From Paraburkholderia unamae (lineage in GTDB: Bacteria > Pseudomonadota > Gammaproteobacteria > Burkholderiales > Burkholderiaceae): 64,000 nucleotides of DNA. This document shows, piece by piece, positions 43,646-52,963 of the stretch. The notes under the pieces are model-generated. The model was given only the letters and a program-made list of their open reading frames with translations, was not told where the DNA came from and made no database searches. A program made the translations under genes and the position numbers. Numbering within the stretch: the stretch's first letter is position 1; every line of letters begins with the position of its first letter. The stretch is taken from positions 186,001 to 250,000 of the forward strand of contig NZ_QLSU01000001.1 in the NCBI RefSeq assembly GCF_003268775.1. The letters run 5' to 3'.

Positions 43646-44482
43646 ATGGAAGTCAGACAAAGCGTCAACAGCGAATACGCGAAGTCACTCGACACTGCGG
43701 GCCTGCGCCGCGAATTCCTGATCGAGCAGGTGTTCGAACCCGACGCGCTCACGCTCACTTACAGTCACGTGGATCGCATCATCGTGGGCGGCGCGTTCCC
43801 GGCCACGCGCACGGTCGAAGTGCCCGCCGCGCTCGGCAAGTCGATCGGCGTGGGCTATCTGCTAGAGCGGCGCGAACTGGGCGCGATCAATATCGGCGGC
43901 GACGGCTGGGTGGACGTGGACGGCGTGCGCCATACGGTGCGCAACGAGGAGGCGATCTATATCGGCAAAGGCGCGCAGGCCGTAGCGTTCGGCAGCGACG
44001 ACGCGGCGCGCCCCGCCAGGTTCTATCTCAACTGCGCGCCCGCGCACACCACGTATCCCACGCGCACCATTTCGCTCTCCGAAGCATCGCCACAAACGCT
44101 CGGCGACGCCGCCACCAGCAATCGCCGCACGATCCACAAGTTCATCGTGCCCGAGGTCCTGCCCACCTGCCAGCTTTCGATGGGTATGACGAAGCTGGAA
44201 CCCGGCAGCCTCTGGAACACCATGCCGTGCCACACGCACGAACGGCGCATGGAGGTGTACTTCTACTTCAACGTGGCCGAAGACGCCGCGGTCTTCCACA
44301 TGATGGGCGAGCCGCATGAAACGCGGCACATTCTCGTGCATAACGAGCAGGCCGTGATCTCGCCGAGCTGGTCGATCCATTCGGGTGTCGGCACGCGCGC
44401 CTATACGTTCATCTGGGGCATGGTCGGCGAAAACCAGGTATTCGGCGACATGGACCATCTCGCCGTGCGCGAGCTGCGCTGA
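43646..44482 (+). CDS. kduI: 5-dehydro-4-deoxy-D-glucuronate isomerase
   Basis: Isomerises 5-keto-4-deoxyuronate to 2,5-diketo-3-deoxygluconate in the pectin/uronate pathway. The product has 278 residues, the same as E. coli Kdu[21 protein letters not shown] at the N-terminus and the metal-binding cupin motif [17 protein letters not shown] are characteristic, followed by [16 protein letters not shown] 43646 has GGAGA upstream. The next gene, kduD, encodes the following step; kdgT is divergent. Confidence 0.95.
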   Translation: MEVRQSVNSEYAKSLDTAGLRREFLIEQVFEPDALTLTYSHVDRIIVGGAFPATRTVEVPAALGKSIGVGYLLERRELGAINIGGDGWVDVDGVRHTVRNEEAIYIGKGAQAVAFGSDDAARPARFYLNCAPAHTTYPTRTISLSEASPQTLGDAATSNRRTIHKFIVPEVLPTCQLSMGMTKLEPGSLWNTMPCHTHERRMEVYFYFNVAEDAAVFHMMGEPHETRHILVHNEQAVISPSWSIHSGVGTRAYTFIWGMVGENQVFGDMDHLAVRELR

Positions 44483-44585
44483 GCGCGCATTCCGGTCGCG
44501 AAGGTTCGTATCGGAAACCAGGAAACATTTCATATCGGCACAAGCCGGCACACACCGGCACGCATCGACAGGGGGCCGCCCGCTC

Positions 44586-45356
44586 ATGGCATTCAGCACG
44601 TTCAATCCGTTCGATCTCAGCGGCAAGGTCGCGATCGTCACCGGCAGCAATACGGGCCTGGGGGCGGGCATGGCGCTCGCGCTCGCGCAGGCCGGTTGCG
44701 ACATCGTCGGCGTCTGCCGGGCTGATCCCGGCGAGACGCCCGCGCGCGTCGAGGCCGCCGGGCGCCGCTTCGTCGAGGTGCGTGCCGACCTCTCCTCGGT
44801 CGCGGCGGTGGACGACATCTTGGGCGCGGCCGTCGAGGCATGCGGGCGGCTCGACATCCTCGTGAACAACGCGGGCATCATCCGTCGCGACGACGCCCTC
44901 ACGTTCGGCGAGGACGACTGGGACGCCGTCATGGACGTGAACCTCAAAAGCGTGTTCTTTCTCGCCCAGGCCGCCGCGCGCCGTTTCGTGGCGCAGGGCG
45001 GCGGCGGCAAGATCATCAACATCGCGTCGATGCTGTCGTTTCAGGGCGGGATTCGCGTGGCCTCGTACACGGCCTCGAAAAGCGGTGTGCTCGGCCTCAC
45101 GCGCTTGCTCGCGAACGAATGGGCCGCACACGGCGTGAACGTCAACGCGATCGCGCCCGGTTACATGGCGACGGCGAACACGGCCGCATTGCGCGACGAC
45201 GCACAGCGCAACGGCGAGATCCTCAGCCGCATTCCCGCGGGCCGCTGGGGCGCACCCGACGATCTCGCCGGTCCCGTAGTGTTTCTCGCGTCGGCGGCCT
45301 CGGACTACGTGCACGGCCACACGCTCGCCGTGGACGGCGGCTGGCTTGCGCGCTAG
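44586..45356 (+). CDS. kduD: 2-deoxy-D-gluconate 3-dehydrogenase (SDR)
   Basis: Short-chain dehydrogenase of 256 residues reducing 2,5-diketo-3-deoxygluconate to 2-keto-3-deoxygluconate. Cofactor motif VTGSNTGLGAGMALALA, NNAG, catalytic YTASKSG, and the C-terminal HTLAVDGGWLAR are typical of KduD. It follows kduI after 103 bases and precedes kdgR. Together with KdgT this gives the steps from 5-keto-4-deoxyuronate to KDG; the KDG kinase and aldolase are not in the window. Confidence 0.93.
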   Translation: MAFSTFNPFDLSGKVAIVTGSNTGLGAGMALALAQAGCDIVGVCRADPGETPARVEAAGRRFVEVRADLSSVAAVDDILGAAVEACGRLDILVNNAGIIRRDDALTFGEDDWDAVMDVNLKSVFFLAQAAARRFVAQGGGGKIINIASMLSFQGGIRVASYTASKSGVLGLTRLLANEWAAHGVNVNAIAPGYMATANTAALRDDAQRNGEILSRIPAGRWGAPDDLAGPVVFLASAASDYVHGHTLAVDGGWLAR

Positions 45357-45417
45357 CGCACGCGGCGCGCGCCGGACGCGGTATGCTCCCGTTAGATATC
45401 GATACGGACCGGAAACA

Positions 45418-46356
45418 ATGGCGGCAACGTTGGAAAAAGCGGCAGTGAAGGCAGGTAAAGCAGCAGGTAAAGCAGCAAATAAGGCGGCAGATAAAGCGAC
45501 AGGCAAAGCGCGGCGTGCCGCGCAGGAGCACGCAATGAACGAAACGGACTGCGGCACGGAAAAAGGCGAATCGGCCTCGTCAATCGGCCGTGTGTTCGCG
45601 ATCCTCGGCGCGCTCGGCGAAAAGGGGCCGGTCGGCATCAGCGAGCTGTCGCAGCGCCTCGCGCTCTCCAAGACCACCGTGCACCGCGTGCTGCAAACGC
45701 TCAAGGCGCTGGGCTATGTCGCGCAGGAAGTCGAGACCGACCGCTATCGTCTGACGATCCGGCTGTTCGAGCTTGGCGCAAAGGCGCTGGAGAACGTCGA
45801 CCTCGTGCGCGAGGCCGACCTCGAAATGCGCCATATCGCGCAGGCCACGCGCGAAGCGGTCCACCTCGGCGCGTTCGACGAGGACGCGATCATCTACATC
45901 CACAAGATCGACTGCGACTACGGCTTGCGCATGCAGTCGCGTATCGGCCGGCGCAATCCGCTGCACAGCACCGCGATCGGCAAGGTGCTGCTCGCCTTCA
46001 TGCCGCCCGCCGACGCCCAGGAAACGCTGTCCCATGTGGAATTCCGCAAATCGACGCAAAAAACGCTGTCCTCCGCGGATGCGGTGCTGAGCATTCTCCC
46101 GCACGTGCGCGAGCAGGGTTTCGGCGAGGATAACGAGGAGCAGGAAGAAGGTTTGCAGTGCCTGGCAGTGCCGGTGTTCGACCGCTTCGGACATGTGATC
46201 GCCGGGCTGTCGATTTCGTTTCCGACCATGCGCTGCGGCGCCGACACGAAGGCGCACTACGTCGCGCTGCTCAAGCGCGCGGGCGCGGCCATCTCGGCGC
46301 GGCTGGGTTATCGCGAGCCGGCCGCGCACGAACATGCGCCCGCGGAGCCAGGTTAG
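45418..46356 (+). CDS. kdgR: IclR-family regulator KdgR with Lys/Ala-rich N-terminal extension
   Basis: Regulator of 312 residues as read from ATG 45418 (GGAAACA upstream). An internal ATG at 45535, with AGGAG seven bases before it, would give a standard 273-residue IclR protein, so either or both starts may be used. The core has the helix-turn-helix GISELSQRLALSKTTVHRVL and the IclR effector domain (VHLGAFDEDAIIYIHKID, NPLHSTAIGKVLLAFMP). The extension is a string of Ala/Lys units (KAGKAAGKAANKAADKAT) like a histone H1 tail. Position after kduID makes it the likely repressor of the locus. Its stop overlaps the convergent efflux gene stop. Confidence 0.88.
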   Translation: MAATLEKAAVKAGKAAGKAANKAADKATGKARRAAQEHAMNETDCGTEKGESASSIGRVFAILGALGEKGPVGISELSQRLALSKTTVHRVLQTLKALGYVAQEVETDRYRLTIRLFELGAKALENVDLVREADLEMRHIAQATREAVHLGAFDEDAIIYIHKIDCDYGLRMQSRIGRRNPLHSTAIGKVLLAFMPPADAQETLSHVEFRKSTQKTLSSADAVLSILPHVREQGFGEDNEEQEEGLQCLAVPVFDRFGHVIAGLSISFPTMRCGADTKAHYVALLKRAGAAISARLGYREPAAHEHAPAEPG

Positions 46357-47876
46357 CCTGCCTGGCCTGGCGTGGCGGGCGTGGCAGTCTGCCAGCCCAG
46401 GCCCAGGCTTTTCTGCAACGACACGAAGTCCTTGAGCAAATCGGCCTGGCCCGACACCACGTTCTGCCGCGCGAGAAACTCCGTACGCTGCGTGTCGAGC
46501 AGATCGACGAGGCTCGACGCCCCCGCGCGATAGCGCTGGCGCATGAGCGTGGCCGAACGCTCGGCGGACGTCTGCACTTTCTGCAACGTGACCAGATGCT
46601 CGCGCTGGTAGCCATAGCGCGAGAGCGACGCGTTCGCGTCCTGTAGCGCGGCGAGCACGGCTTTTTCATAGCGTGCCTCGGCTTCGTCGCGCGAGGCTTG
46701 CGCCCCGTGCACCGCGCCCAGCGTGCGGCCAAAGTCGAACAGATTCCACTGAAGGTACGGGACGCCCACCCAGCTGAAATTGCTCTTGCGGAACAGGTGC
46801 CCCGGCTGCGCGGCGGAAAAGCCGAGATCGCCGAACAGCGTGAGCTTGGGCAGGAAATCCGCGACATGCTCGCCGATCTGCGCGTTGCTCGAAGCAAGAC
46901 GCCGTTCCGCCGCGCGGATGTCGGGGCGTTGCGCGAGCATCGTGGTGGGGTCGGTCACGCTCACGCTCGCGGGCAGCGCGGGCAGCGGCTGCGCCGTGGC
47001 AAGCTGCGCGTCGAGCGCGCCCGGCGCCTGGCCGGTGAGCACCGCGAGCTGATCCAGCGAAATCTCCACTTGCGCCGCGAGCGGCGTGATCGTGGAGCGC
47101 GTGTTTTCCACCTGCGTGGTGAGACGCTCCACATCCACCTCGGCCGCGGTACCGCCCGCGCGGCGCTGCTCGGTGAGCGTGAGCATCTCCTGTTGCAGGT
47201 CGGCCGTGCGCTGCGCGATCGCGAGGCGCTGCTGTTCGTCGCGCAGGTCGATGTAGGCCTGCGCCACCTCGGCGGCGAGCGATACCTGGGTGTCCGCAAG
47301 ATCGGCGTCGACGGCGTCGGCTTCGTCGCTGGCCGCCTCCACCGCGCGGCGCGTGCCGCCGAACAAATCGATCTCCCACGAAGCGTCGAAGCCCGCCGTG
47401 TAGAACGTAATCGGCCCGCGCCCCGACGACGTGCTCTGGCTCCCGCCGCTGCTCTGGTCCTGCCCCGAGCTGCCGCTCGACGACGAGAAGCTGCTCAGGT
47501 TGGGCTGGCGCATGCGGATCGCGGCGGCGCTCGCGCCGATCTTCGGCAATTCGGCTGCGCGCTGCTGTTGCAGTTGTGCGCGCGATGCGCGCAGCCGCGC
47601 CTGTGCGGCACGCAAGTCAGGATTGTGCGCGAGCGCCGCGTCGATCAGCGCATTGAGTTGCGGGTCGTCCAAGGCGAGCCACCACTGGCTCGGCGCATGC
47701 GTGGGCGTCACGCCCTGCGCGGGCGTGCGCACGAACGAGGCGGCGCTCGCCGCTTCGGGCGCAACAGCCGGGGCGCCGCGATAGTCGGGGCCCACGGTGC
47801 AGGCGGCCAGCGCGCAGGCGGCCGCCAGCACGCTCAGCGTGGCGGAAGGAAATAGGAGGTAACGGGTTGCCGTCAT
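46353..47876 (-). CDS. outer-membrane efflux lipoprotein, NodT/OprM family
   Basis: Outer-membrane channel of a tripartite efflux pump, 507 residues. A lipoprotein signal (lipobox LAAC, ALAACTVGPDYR) precedes two TolC-type repeats; NPDLRAAQARLRASRAQLQQ and QRPDIRAAERRLASSNAQIG are the repeat landmarks. A Ser/Gly-rich insertion (SSSGSSGQDQSSGGSQS) lies near residue 135. Third gene of the operon after the EmrA- and EmrB-like genes, 16 bases from the latter. Confidence 0.92.
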   Translation of the reverse strand: MTATRYLLFPSATLSVLAAACALAACTVGPDYRGAPAVAPEAASAASFVRTPAQGVTPTHAPSQWWLALDDPQLNALIDAALAHNPDLRAAQARLRASRAQLQQQRAAELPKIGASAAAIRMRQPNLSSFSSSSGSSGQDQSSGGSQSTSSGRGPITFYTAGFDASWEIDLFGGTRRAVEAASDEADAVDADLADTQVSLAAEVAQAYIDLRDEQQRLAIAQRTADLQQEMLTLTEQRRAGGTAAEVDVERLTTQVENTRSTITPLAAQVEISLDQLAVLTGQAPGALDAQLATAQPLPALPASVSVTDPTTMLAQRPDIRAAERRLASSNAQIGEHVADFLPKLTLFGDLGFSAAQPGHLFRKSNFSWVGVPYLQWNLFDFGRTLGAVHGAQASRDEAEARYEKAVLAALQDANASLSRYGYQREHLVTLQKVQTSAERSATLMRQRYRAGASSLVDLLDTQRTEFLARQNVVSGQADLLKDFVSLQKSLGLGWQTATPATPGQAG

Positions 47877-47892
47877 GTGTCAGGAATAATCT

Positions 47893-49473
47893 TTAGTGGC
47901 CGGCCGACGGCGCCTGCGCGCCGGGTTCCGGCTTCTTGAGCAGGAGCGCGAGCGGCACGCACGCTGCAAGAGCGATGCCGAGCACCCAGAATGTTTCGGA
48001 GAACGTGATAACCATCGCCTGTTGCTGGATCTGCGCGGCGATCTGGCCTAGCGAGCGCATCTGCGAGTACGCCATGTCGCCCGTTTGCGCAAACCAGTTC
48101 GCCGCCCCCGCCGCCACGCGCTCCTGGCCAATGAGCGAATTGCCGCTGATCGATTCGCGGAGCACCGCCGTATGGAAAGACTCGCGCCGGTCGATGAGCG
48201 TGCCGATGATCGCCAGCCCGACCGACCCGCCCAGATTGCGCGCCATGTTGTAGAGCCCGGCCGCGTCGCCGGAATCCTCGCGCGAGACGGCGGCCATGGA
48301 AGCCTGGTTGAGCGGCATCATCGCCAGCATTTGCGCCACGCCGCGCACGAGCTGCGACCAGACGAAATCGTGGCCTACGCTCTGCGCCGTGAGCGAGATG
48401 TCGAGCATGCAACTGAACGTGAAGAGCAACAAGCCGGACACCACCAGCACGCGAAAATCCACCTTGCCGAGCAGGCGCGGCAAGATCGGCATCATGAGAA
48501 ACGCGGGCAGCCCGGAGAGCAGCATGATCGCGCCCGCCTGCTCGGCGTTGTAGCCGGCAATGAGGCTCAGGAACTGGGGCAGCAGGTAAGAGATGCCGTA
48601 AAGCCCCGCCCCCACCGCGAACACAATGACGATCACGCTCGCATAGCGCGGGTTGCGCATGAGCGAAAGACGCAGGATGGGCTTCTTCGCGGTGAACTGC
48701 GAAAGCGCAATGAGCGCCATGCCCGCGAGCGAGACCCATGTGAGCATGACGATGTAGTGCGACTCGAACCAGCGTTCGCGCTGCCCTTCTTCCAGCACGA
48801 CGGTCAGCGAGCTCAGACCCACCGCCAGCCCGGTAATGCCGAGCCAGTCGGCCTTGAAGAAGGCCTCCCAGTGCGGGCGGTCGGGTTCGAGCCCGACGAT
48901 CAGCAGCGTGATGAGCGCGAGACAAACGGGCAGGTTGATGAAGAAGCACCAGCTCCAGCTGATGTTTTCCGCGAGCCAGCCGCCGACCACGGGCCCGAGC
49001 AGCGGGCCGAGCAGCACGATCAGGCCGAACACGGTCATGCCCACGGGCAACTGCGAGAGCGGCAGGCGCGTGCGGATGATGGTCTGCCCCGTGGGGATCA
49101 TCGCGCCGCCCGTGAAGCCCTGGCCGATACGTCCGGCGATCATCATGCCAAGCGAGCTGGACCAGCCGCACATCATCGAAAAGCCGATGAAAAGCGCCGA
49201 ATTCACGAGCAGGAAATTTCGCAGTCCGAACACCCGGGTGAGCCAGGCGGCAAGCGGAATCATCACGATCTCGGACATCAGGTAGCCCGTGGAGATCCAC
49301 GTGCCCTCGGTGCCCGTCGCGCCAATTTCGCCCTGGATCTGCGGCAGCGCCGAGTTCGTGATCGAGATGTCGAGCGTCGCCATCAGCGCGCCGAGCGCGC
49401 CCGCCGCGACGGCCACCCAGTCGGCCACGCTCGCGCGCTCACCATGAGGATGCGGCACGGCCGCCTCAGCCAT
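47893..49473 (-). CDS. DHA2-family MFS drug exporter, EmrB-like
   Basis: Fourteen-helix proton-driven exporter of 526 residues. ITNSALPQIQGEIGATGTEG, GRIGQGFTGGAMIPTGQTI and LGPVVGGWLAENISWSWCFF are DHA2/EmrB motifs. ATG 49473 overlaps the end of the EmrA-like gene by eight bases, showing translational coupling. With the HlyD adaptor and the NodT channel it should move hydrophobic drugs or uncouplers across both membranes. Confidence 0.92.
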   Translation of the reverse strand: MAEAAVPHPHGERASVADWVAVAAGALGALMATLDISITNSALPQIQGEIGATGTEGTWISTGYLMSEIVMIPLAAWLTRVFGLRNFLLVNSALFIGFSMMCGWSSSLGMMIAGRIGQGFTGGAMIPTGQTIIRTRLPLSQLPVGMTVFGLIVLLGPLLGPVVGGWLAENISWSWCFFINLPVCLALITLLIVGLEPDRPHWEAFFKADWLGITGLAVGLSSLTVVLEEGQRERWFESHYIVMLTWVSLAGMALIALSQFTAKKPILRLSLMRNPRYASVIVIVFAVGAGLYGISYLLPQFLSLIAGYNAEQAGAIMLLSGLPAFLMMPILPRLLGKVDFRVLVVSGLLLFTFSCMLDISLTAQSVGHDFVWSQLVRGVAQMLAMMPLNQASMAAVSREDSGDAAGLYNMARNLGGSVGLAIIGTLIDRRESFHTAVLRESISGNSLIGQERVAAGAANWFAQTGDMAYSQMRSLGQIAAQIQQQAMVITFSETFWVLGIALAACVPLALLLKKPEPGAQAPSAGH

Positions 49474-50602
49474 GGTGGTTCTCTTGTTCGATGCGGCGGT
49501 CGTCCTCTCGCGCCGAACGCGTGTCGACATCGACCGTCACCGACATGCCCGGCAACAGCACGCTGCGCGTCTCGGGCCCGGTGTCGAGGCGAATGCGCAC
49601 CGGCACGCGCTGCACGATCTTCGTGAAGTTGCCGGTGGCGTTCTCGGGCGGCAGCAGCGCGAACTGCGCGCCGGTGCCAGGCGAGAAGCTGTCCACCACG
49701 CCGTGCAGCGTATGGCCGGGCAGCGCGTCGACATGAAGTTCAACGGGCTGGCCCGCGCGCATGCGGCCGATCTGCGTTTCCTTGAAGTTCGCCGTGAGAT
49801 AGGTGCTCTGCACCGGCACGACGGTCAGCATGCGCGTGCCCGGCTGCACGTACTGGCCCACGCGCACGGTGCGGTCGCCCACGCGGCCCGCGAGCGCGCT
49901 CTTCACCACGGTGTTGTCGAGGTCGAGCTGGGACTGCGCGGCGTTCGCCCGCGCGGCTTCGAGCTGCGCGCGCGCCTGGGAAAGCTGCGCATCGAGCGCG
50001 GCGATCTGCGAGCGCGAGGAAATCACGGCGGCCGCGTCGGCGGCGAGCGTGGCCTGGGCCTTGTCGCGATTGCTCTTGAGTTCGGCGAGACGCTCGGTCG
50101 TTTCCGCGCCGCTGGCCGCGAGCGGCGTATAGCGCGCCACCTCGTCGTTCGCGTGGCGCAGGCTCACTTGCGCCACTTGCTGCTGCGCCTCGGCCTGCGC
50201 GACGTTCGCGTGCTGCTGCTCGATTTGCGCCTGCGCGTGCTCGATGTCCGCCGTGCGCGCGTCCACCGTTGCGCGCGCCTGGTCGAGCGCCACCTGGTAC
50301 TGGCGCGCGTCGAGCTTCACGAGCGGATCGCCCGCCTTCACGGCCTGGTTGTCGGCCACGTAGACGTCCGTCACATAGCCGCTCACCTTGGGCGCGATCG
50401 TCACGCTGTCGGCTTGCAGATAGGCGTCGTCGGTCGATTCGATGAAGCGGCCGACGAGCCACCAGCGCCCGAGCCAGAGCGAAGCGGCGACAAGCGCCAC
50501 GAGGCCCAGCAGGATCAGGAGGGTTCGTTTCGCCCCGCGCCGCTCGGGCGCGGCGGCGGCGTCCGGCACTTCGCGCCCAGGCGCGCCAGCAGTCGTAGAC
50601 AT
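49466..50602 (-). CDS. HlyD-family periplasmic adaptor, EmrA-like
   Basis: Membrane fusion protein of 378 residues. One N-terminal anchor (LLILLGLVALVAASLWLG), then the lipoyl half-motifs SGYVTDVYVADNQAVKAGDP and the coiled-coil hairpin (about 115-225), then SALAGRVGDRTVRVGQYVQP and a barrel domain. First gene of the efflux operon. The 97 bases before it hold two operator-like repeats shared with the divergent TetR gene. Confidence 0.92.
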   Translation of the reverse strand: MSTTAGAPGREVPDAAAAPERRGAKRTLLILLGLVALVAASLWLGRWWLVGRFIESTDDAYLQADSVTIAPKVSGYVTDVYVADNQAVKAGDPLVKLDARQYQVALDQARATVDARTADIEHAQAQIEQQHANVAQAEAQQQVAQVSLRHANDEVARYTPLAASGAETTERLAELKSNRDKAQATLAADAAAVISSRSQIAALDAQLSQARAQLEAARANAAQSQLDLDNTVVKSALAGRVGDRTVRVGQYVQPGTRMLTVVPVQSTYLTANFKETQIGRMRAGQPVELHVDALPGHTLHGVVDSFSPGTGAQFALLPPENATGNFTKIVQRVPVRIRLDTGPETRSVLLPGMSVTVDVDTRSAREDDRRIEQENHHG

Positions 50603-50619
50603 GTCGTCGTTATCTCAAT

Positions 50620-50674
50620 TTATTCCAGTCGGCAAAATTATTCCATTTGGAAAAATTGTGTCAAGTGTTATATT
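50620..50674 (+). promoter_or_regulatory. tandem operator repeats and promoter in the emrA-like/tetR divergent region
   Basis: TTATTCCAGTCGGCAAAATT (50620-50639) and TTATTCCATTTGGAAAAATT (50638-50657) agree at 17 of 20 bases and have an 18-base period. Each is a partial dyad, clearest as TTCCATTTGGAA at 50641-50652. TTGGAA (50647-50652) and TATATT (50669-50674), 16 bases apart, could be the tetR promoter, so a bound repressor would block both directions. Confidence 0.6.
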
Positions 50675-50699
50675 TCGCGACAGCGAAGAAAGGAAACAC

Positions 50700-51422
50700 A
50701 TGAGCGAAGGAAAGAGACTGCGGCGGCCGTCCGAAGGCGGCTATGCACGCGGGGACGAGACACGCCGCAAGATCATCGAGGCGGCCATTGCCCTGTTCGG
50801 ACAGCACGGCTTCGACGGCGCGTCCACGCGCGACATCGCCGCGCGCGCGGGCGTCAACGCGCCGGCGTTGCAGTACTACTTCGAGAACAAGGAAGGGCTT
50901 TATCGCGCGTGCGCCGAGTGGATCGCCGACGAGTCGTGGCAGGCGTTCGAGCCGGCGGTGCAACGCGCGCGCGCGGCACTCTCGGACAACAGGGACACCG
51001 AAGCGCTGATCGACGCGTTCATCGACATCCAGTCGGCCGTGGCCGATCGCAGCTTCGTCAAGCGCCACGAGCCGGACCAGCGGCTCTTTTTCGCGCGCGA
51101 ACAGGGCGGCGGCGAGCCCGAAATCGGCTCGGAGGTTCTGCGCGAGCGCGTACGCACGCCGCTCAACGAGATCAACGTCCAGTTGCTCGAACGCATCACC
51201 GGCATGCCCGCGCACGACCAGCTCACCGTCGTGCGCATGTTCAGCCTGTACGGGCAGTTTCTGCTGTTCTTCATTGCGCGCGGCTCGACGCTTGCGATGC
51301 TCCAATGGGACGACATCGATGCGGAAAAGGCCGAGTTTCTGAAAGCCAGTGTCGCGGACCAGACGCGCGTGCTGCTGCGCCACTGGAACCGCGAGCGCGA
51401 CGCGCACAATCAATCAAGATAA
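50700..51422 (+). CDS. TetR-family regulator, CecR/CerR-like
   Basis: Repressor of 240 residues. DNA-binding region IIEAAIALFGQHGFDGASTR, RAGVNAPALQYYFENKEGLY; the C-terminal domain (EPDQRLFFAREQ, VVRMFSLYGQFLLFFIARG) is of the CecR (DUF1956) type. E. coli CecR also sits beside an HlyD-containing export operon. ATG 50700 has AAAGGA upstream. It is divergent from the EmrAB-NodT operon and is its likely local regulator. Confidence 0.87.
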   Translation: MSEGKRLRRPSEGGYARGDETRRKIIEAAIALFGQHGFDGASTRDIAARAGVNAPALQYYFENKEGLYRACAEWIADESWQAFEPAVQRARAALSDNRDTEALIDAFIDIQSAVADRSFVKRHEPDQRLFFAREQGGGEPEIGSEVLRERVRTPLNEINVQLLERITGMPAHDQLTVVRMFSLYGQFLLFFIARGSTLAMLQWDDIDAEKAEFLKASVADQTRVLLRHWNRERDAHNQSR

Positions 51423-51534
51423 CTAAGCATTGTTCGGGCGGCCGGCATGATCCGCGCGCCCGTCTTGCAGGTGCTGCGCTACCCGCCGCAGCGTGCTAAT
51501 GTTCTGGGTTCCCGTCACTGCCGGAGCCCCCGTC

Positions 51535-52170
51535 ATGTCGCCCCTCGCCGCTGTCGCCAGCATTCTCCTCGCCGTTCTGCTCGGGGCCATGAGCCCCGGC
51601 CCGAGTTTCGTGCTGGTCGCGCGCAACTCGATTGGCCTCTCGCGCCAGGACGGCGTGGCCACCGCGCTCGGCATGGGCACCGGCGCGATCTGCTTTGCCG
51701 GCATCGCGCTCGCCGGGCTCTATACCGTGCTCGCCACCGTGGCATGGCTGTACGCGGCGCTGAAGATCGCCGGCGGCGCCTATCTGCTCTATATCGCTGC
51801 GCGCATCTGGCGCGGCGCGGGCTCGCCCGTCACGGTGAGCCACACGGCAACGGCGGGCGAGCGCCCCGGCCGGTCGTACTGGAGCGGCCTCACCACCCAG
51901 TTGAGCAACCCGAAAACGGCCATCGCCTACGGCGGTATTTTCGTGGCGCTGCTGCCGCAGCACCCGCCCCTCTGGTGCTACTTCGCCCTGCCGCCGCTCG
52001 TGTTCGTGATCGAAACGGGCTGGTACACGGTGGTGGCGCTGTGCTTTTCGAGCCAGCGCCCGCGCGACCTCTACCTGCGCGCCAAGAGCGGGATCGACCG
52101 CATCGCGGCGGGCGCCATCGCGGCGCTCGGCTTGCGGCTCATCATCGGCGCGGGTCACCGCGGGATCTGA
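51535..52170 (+). CDS. LysE/RhtB-family amino acid exporter
   Basis: Inner-membrane exporter of 211 residues with about six helices. LLGAMSPGPSFVLVARNSIG is the family signature, followed by GVATALGMGTGAICFAGIAL and GLTTQLSNPKTAIAYGGIF. Start at ATG 51535 with GGAG eight bases upstream, rather than the ATG at 51493. Substrate (amino acid or homoserine lactone type) cannot be told. Confidence 0.88.
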   Translation: MSPLAAVASILLAVLLGAMSPGPSFVLVARNSIGLSRQDGVATALGMGTGAICFAGIALAGLYTVLATVAWLYAALKIAGGAYLLYIAARIWRGAGSPVTVSHTATAGERPGRSYWSGLTTQLSNPKTAIAYGGIFVALLPQHPPLWCYFALPPLVFVIETGWYTVVALCFSSQRPRDLYLRAKSGIDRIAAGAIAALGLRLIIGAGHRGI

Positions 52171-52261
52171 ACCCAACCCGGTCAGACTGAGCTGACCGGC
52201 TCGCGGCGCGGCCCTGCCGCCGCGCCGCCCCGAAGTTTTTCGCATTTTTGTGGGCAGGCGC

Positions 52262-52290
52262 TTGACAATCTATCTTCCAGTAGATAAATT
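52262..52290 (+). promoter_or_regulatory. tetR promoter overlapped by operator copy 1
   Basis: TTGACA (52262-52267) and TAAATT (52285-52290) are 17 bases apart. The spacer contains AATCTATC-TTCC-AGTAGATA (52267-52286), an inverted repeat that recurs in cleaner form at 52929-52948. Confidence 0.7.
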
Positions 52291-52297
52291 GGAGTCC

Positions 52298-52864
52298 ATG
52301 GAAACGAAGTCGACAGTGCGGGAGCAGATTCTCGACCACGCCATCACACTCATGATGCTGCGCGGGTACAACGGTTTCAGCTATCGCGATCTGTCCGAGC
52401 TGGTGGGCGTGAAAACGTCGAGCATTCACTACTACTTCCCGTCGAAAGACGACCTCGTGCTGGAAGCGGTGAACCAGTACAGCAGCGAGGTCATGGCGGG
52501 ATTGCAGTCGATCGACGCAGCGCTGCCCGCAGGCGAAAAGCTGGCGACGTACACGCGGCTGTTCGGCAAGACGCTGGGCGACGGCGATCAGATCTGTCTG
52601 TGCGGCATGCTGGCCGCCGACATCGAGTCGCTGCCCGAAAGCGTGCGAGAAGCGGTGCAGGCGTTCTTCCGCGCCAACGAAAGCTGGCTGGCCGCCGTGC
52701 TGGCCCAGGGCGCGAAGGAAGGCACGCTGGTGGTGAAGGGCAAGCCCGAGAGCGCGGGCCGCACGTTGTTCGCGGCGTTGCAGGGCAGCGTGCTCGCCAG
52801 CCGGTTGTTTCATACGAAGTCGCGCCTTGAAGACGTCGAAGCCATGTGGCGCGTGGCTCACTGA
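52298..52864 (+). CDS. TetR-family regulator upstream of ohr
   Basis: Repressor of 188 residues. VREQILDHAITLMMLRGYNG and LSELVGVKTSSIHYYFPSKD form the DNA-binding domain. A paired-Cys segment, DQICLCGMLAADIESLP, lies in the effector domain and could sense oxidants or electrophiles. ATG 52298 has TTGGAG upstream and overlaps no other signal; the ATG at 52250 lies upstream of the promoter and is not used. Matching operators before this gene and before the ohr region suggest it controls both. Confidence 0.87.
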   Translation: METKSTVREQILDHAITLMMLRGYNGFSYRDLSELVGVKTSSIHYYFPSKDDLVLEAVNQYSSEVMAGLQSIDAALPAGEKLATYTRLFGKTLGDGDQICLCGMLAADIESLPESVREAVQAFFRANESWLAAVLAQGAKEGTLVVKGKPESAGRTLFAALQGSVLASRLFHTKSRLEDVEAMWRVAH

Positions 52865-52928
52865 AGGATCGAAGCGATTCGAAGCCCGCAAGCCGGGGCG
52901 GCCCGCCGCCCCATTCATTGCGCAGTTT

Positions 52929-52948
52929 TATCTATCTTCTGATAGATA
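52929..52948. promoter_or_regulatory. TetR operator copy 2, perfect inverted repeat
   Basis: TATCTATC-TTCT-GATAGATA, with eight-base arms and a four-base centre. It matches the operator in the tetR promoter and lies 65 bases after the tetR stop, upstream of the short ORF and ohr. Confidence 0.7.
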
Positions 52949-52963
52949 GTTGAAGAAAGGAGC

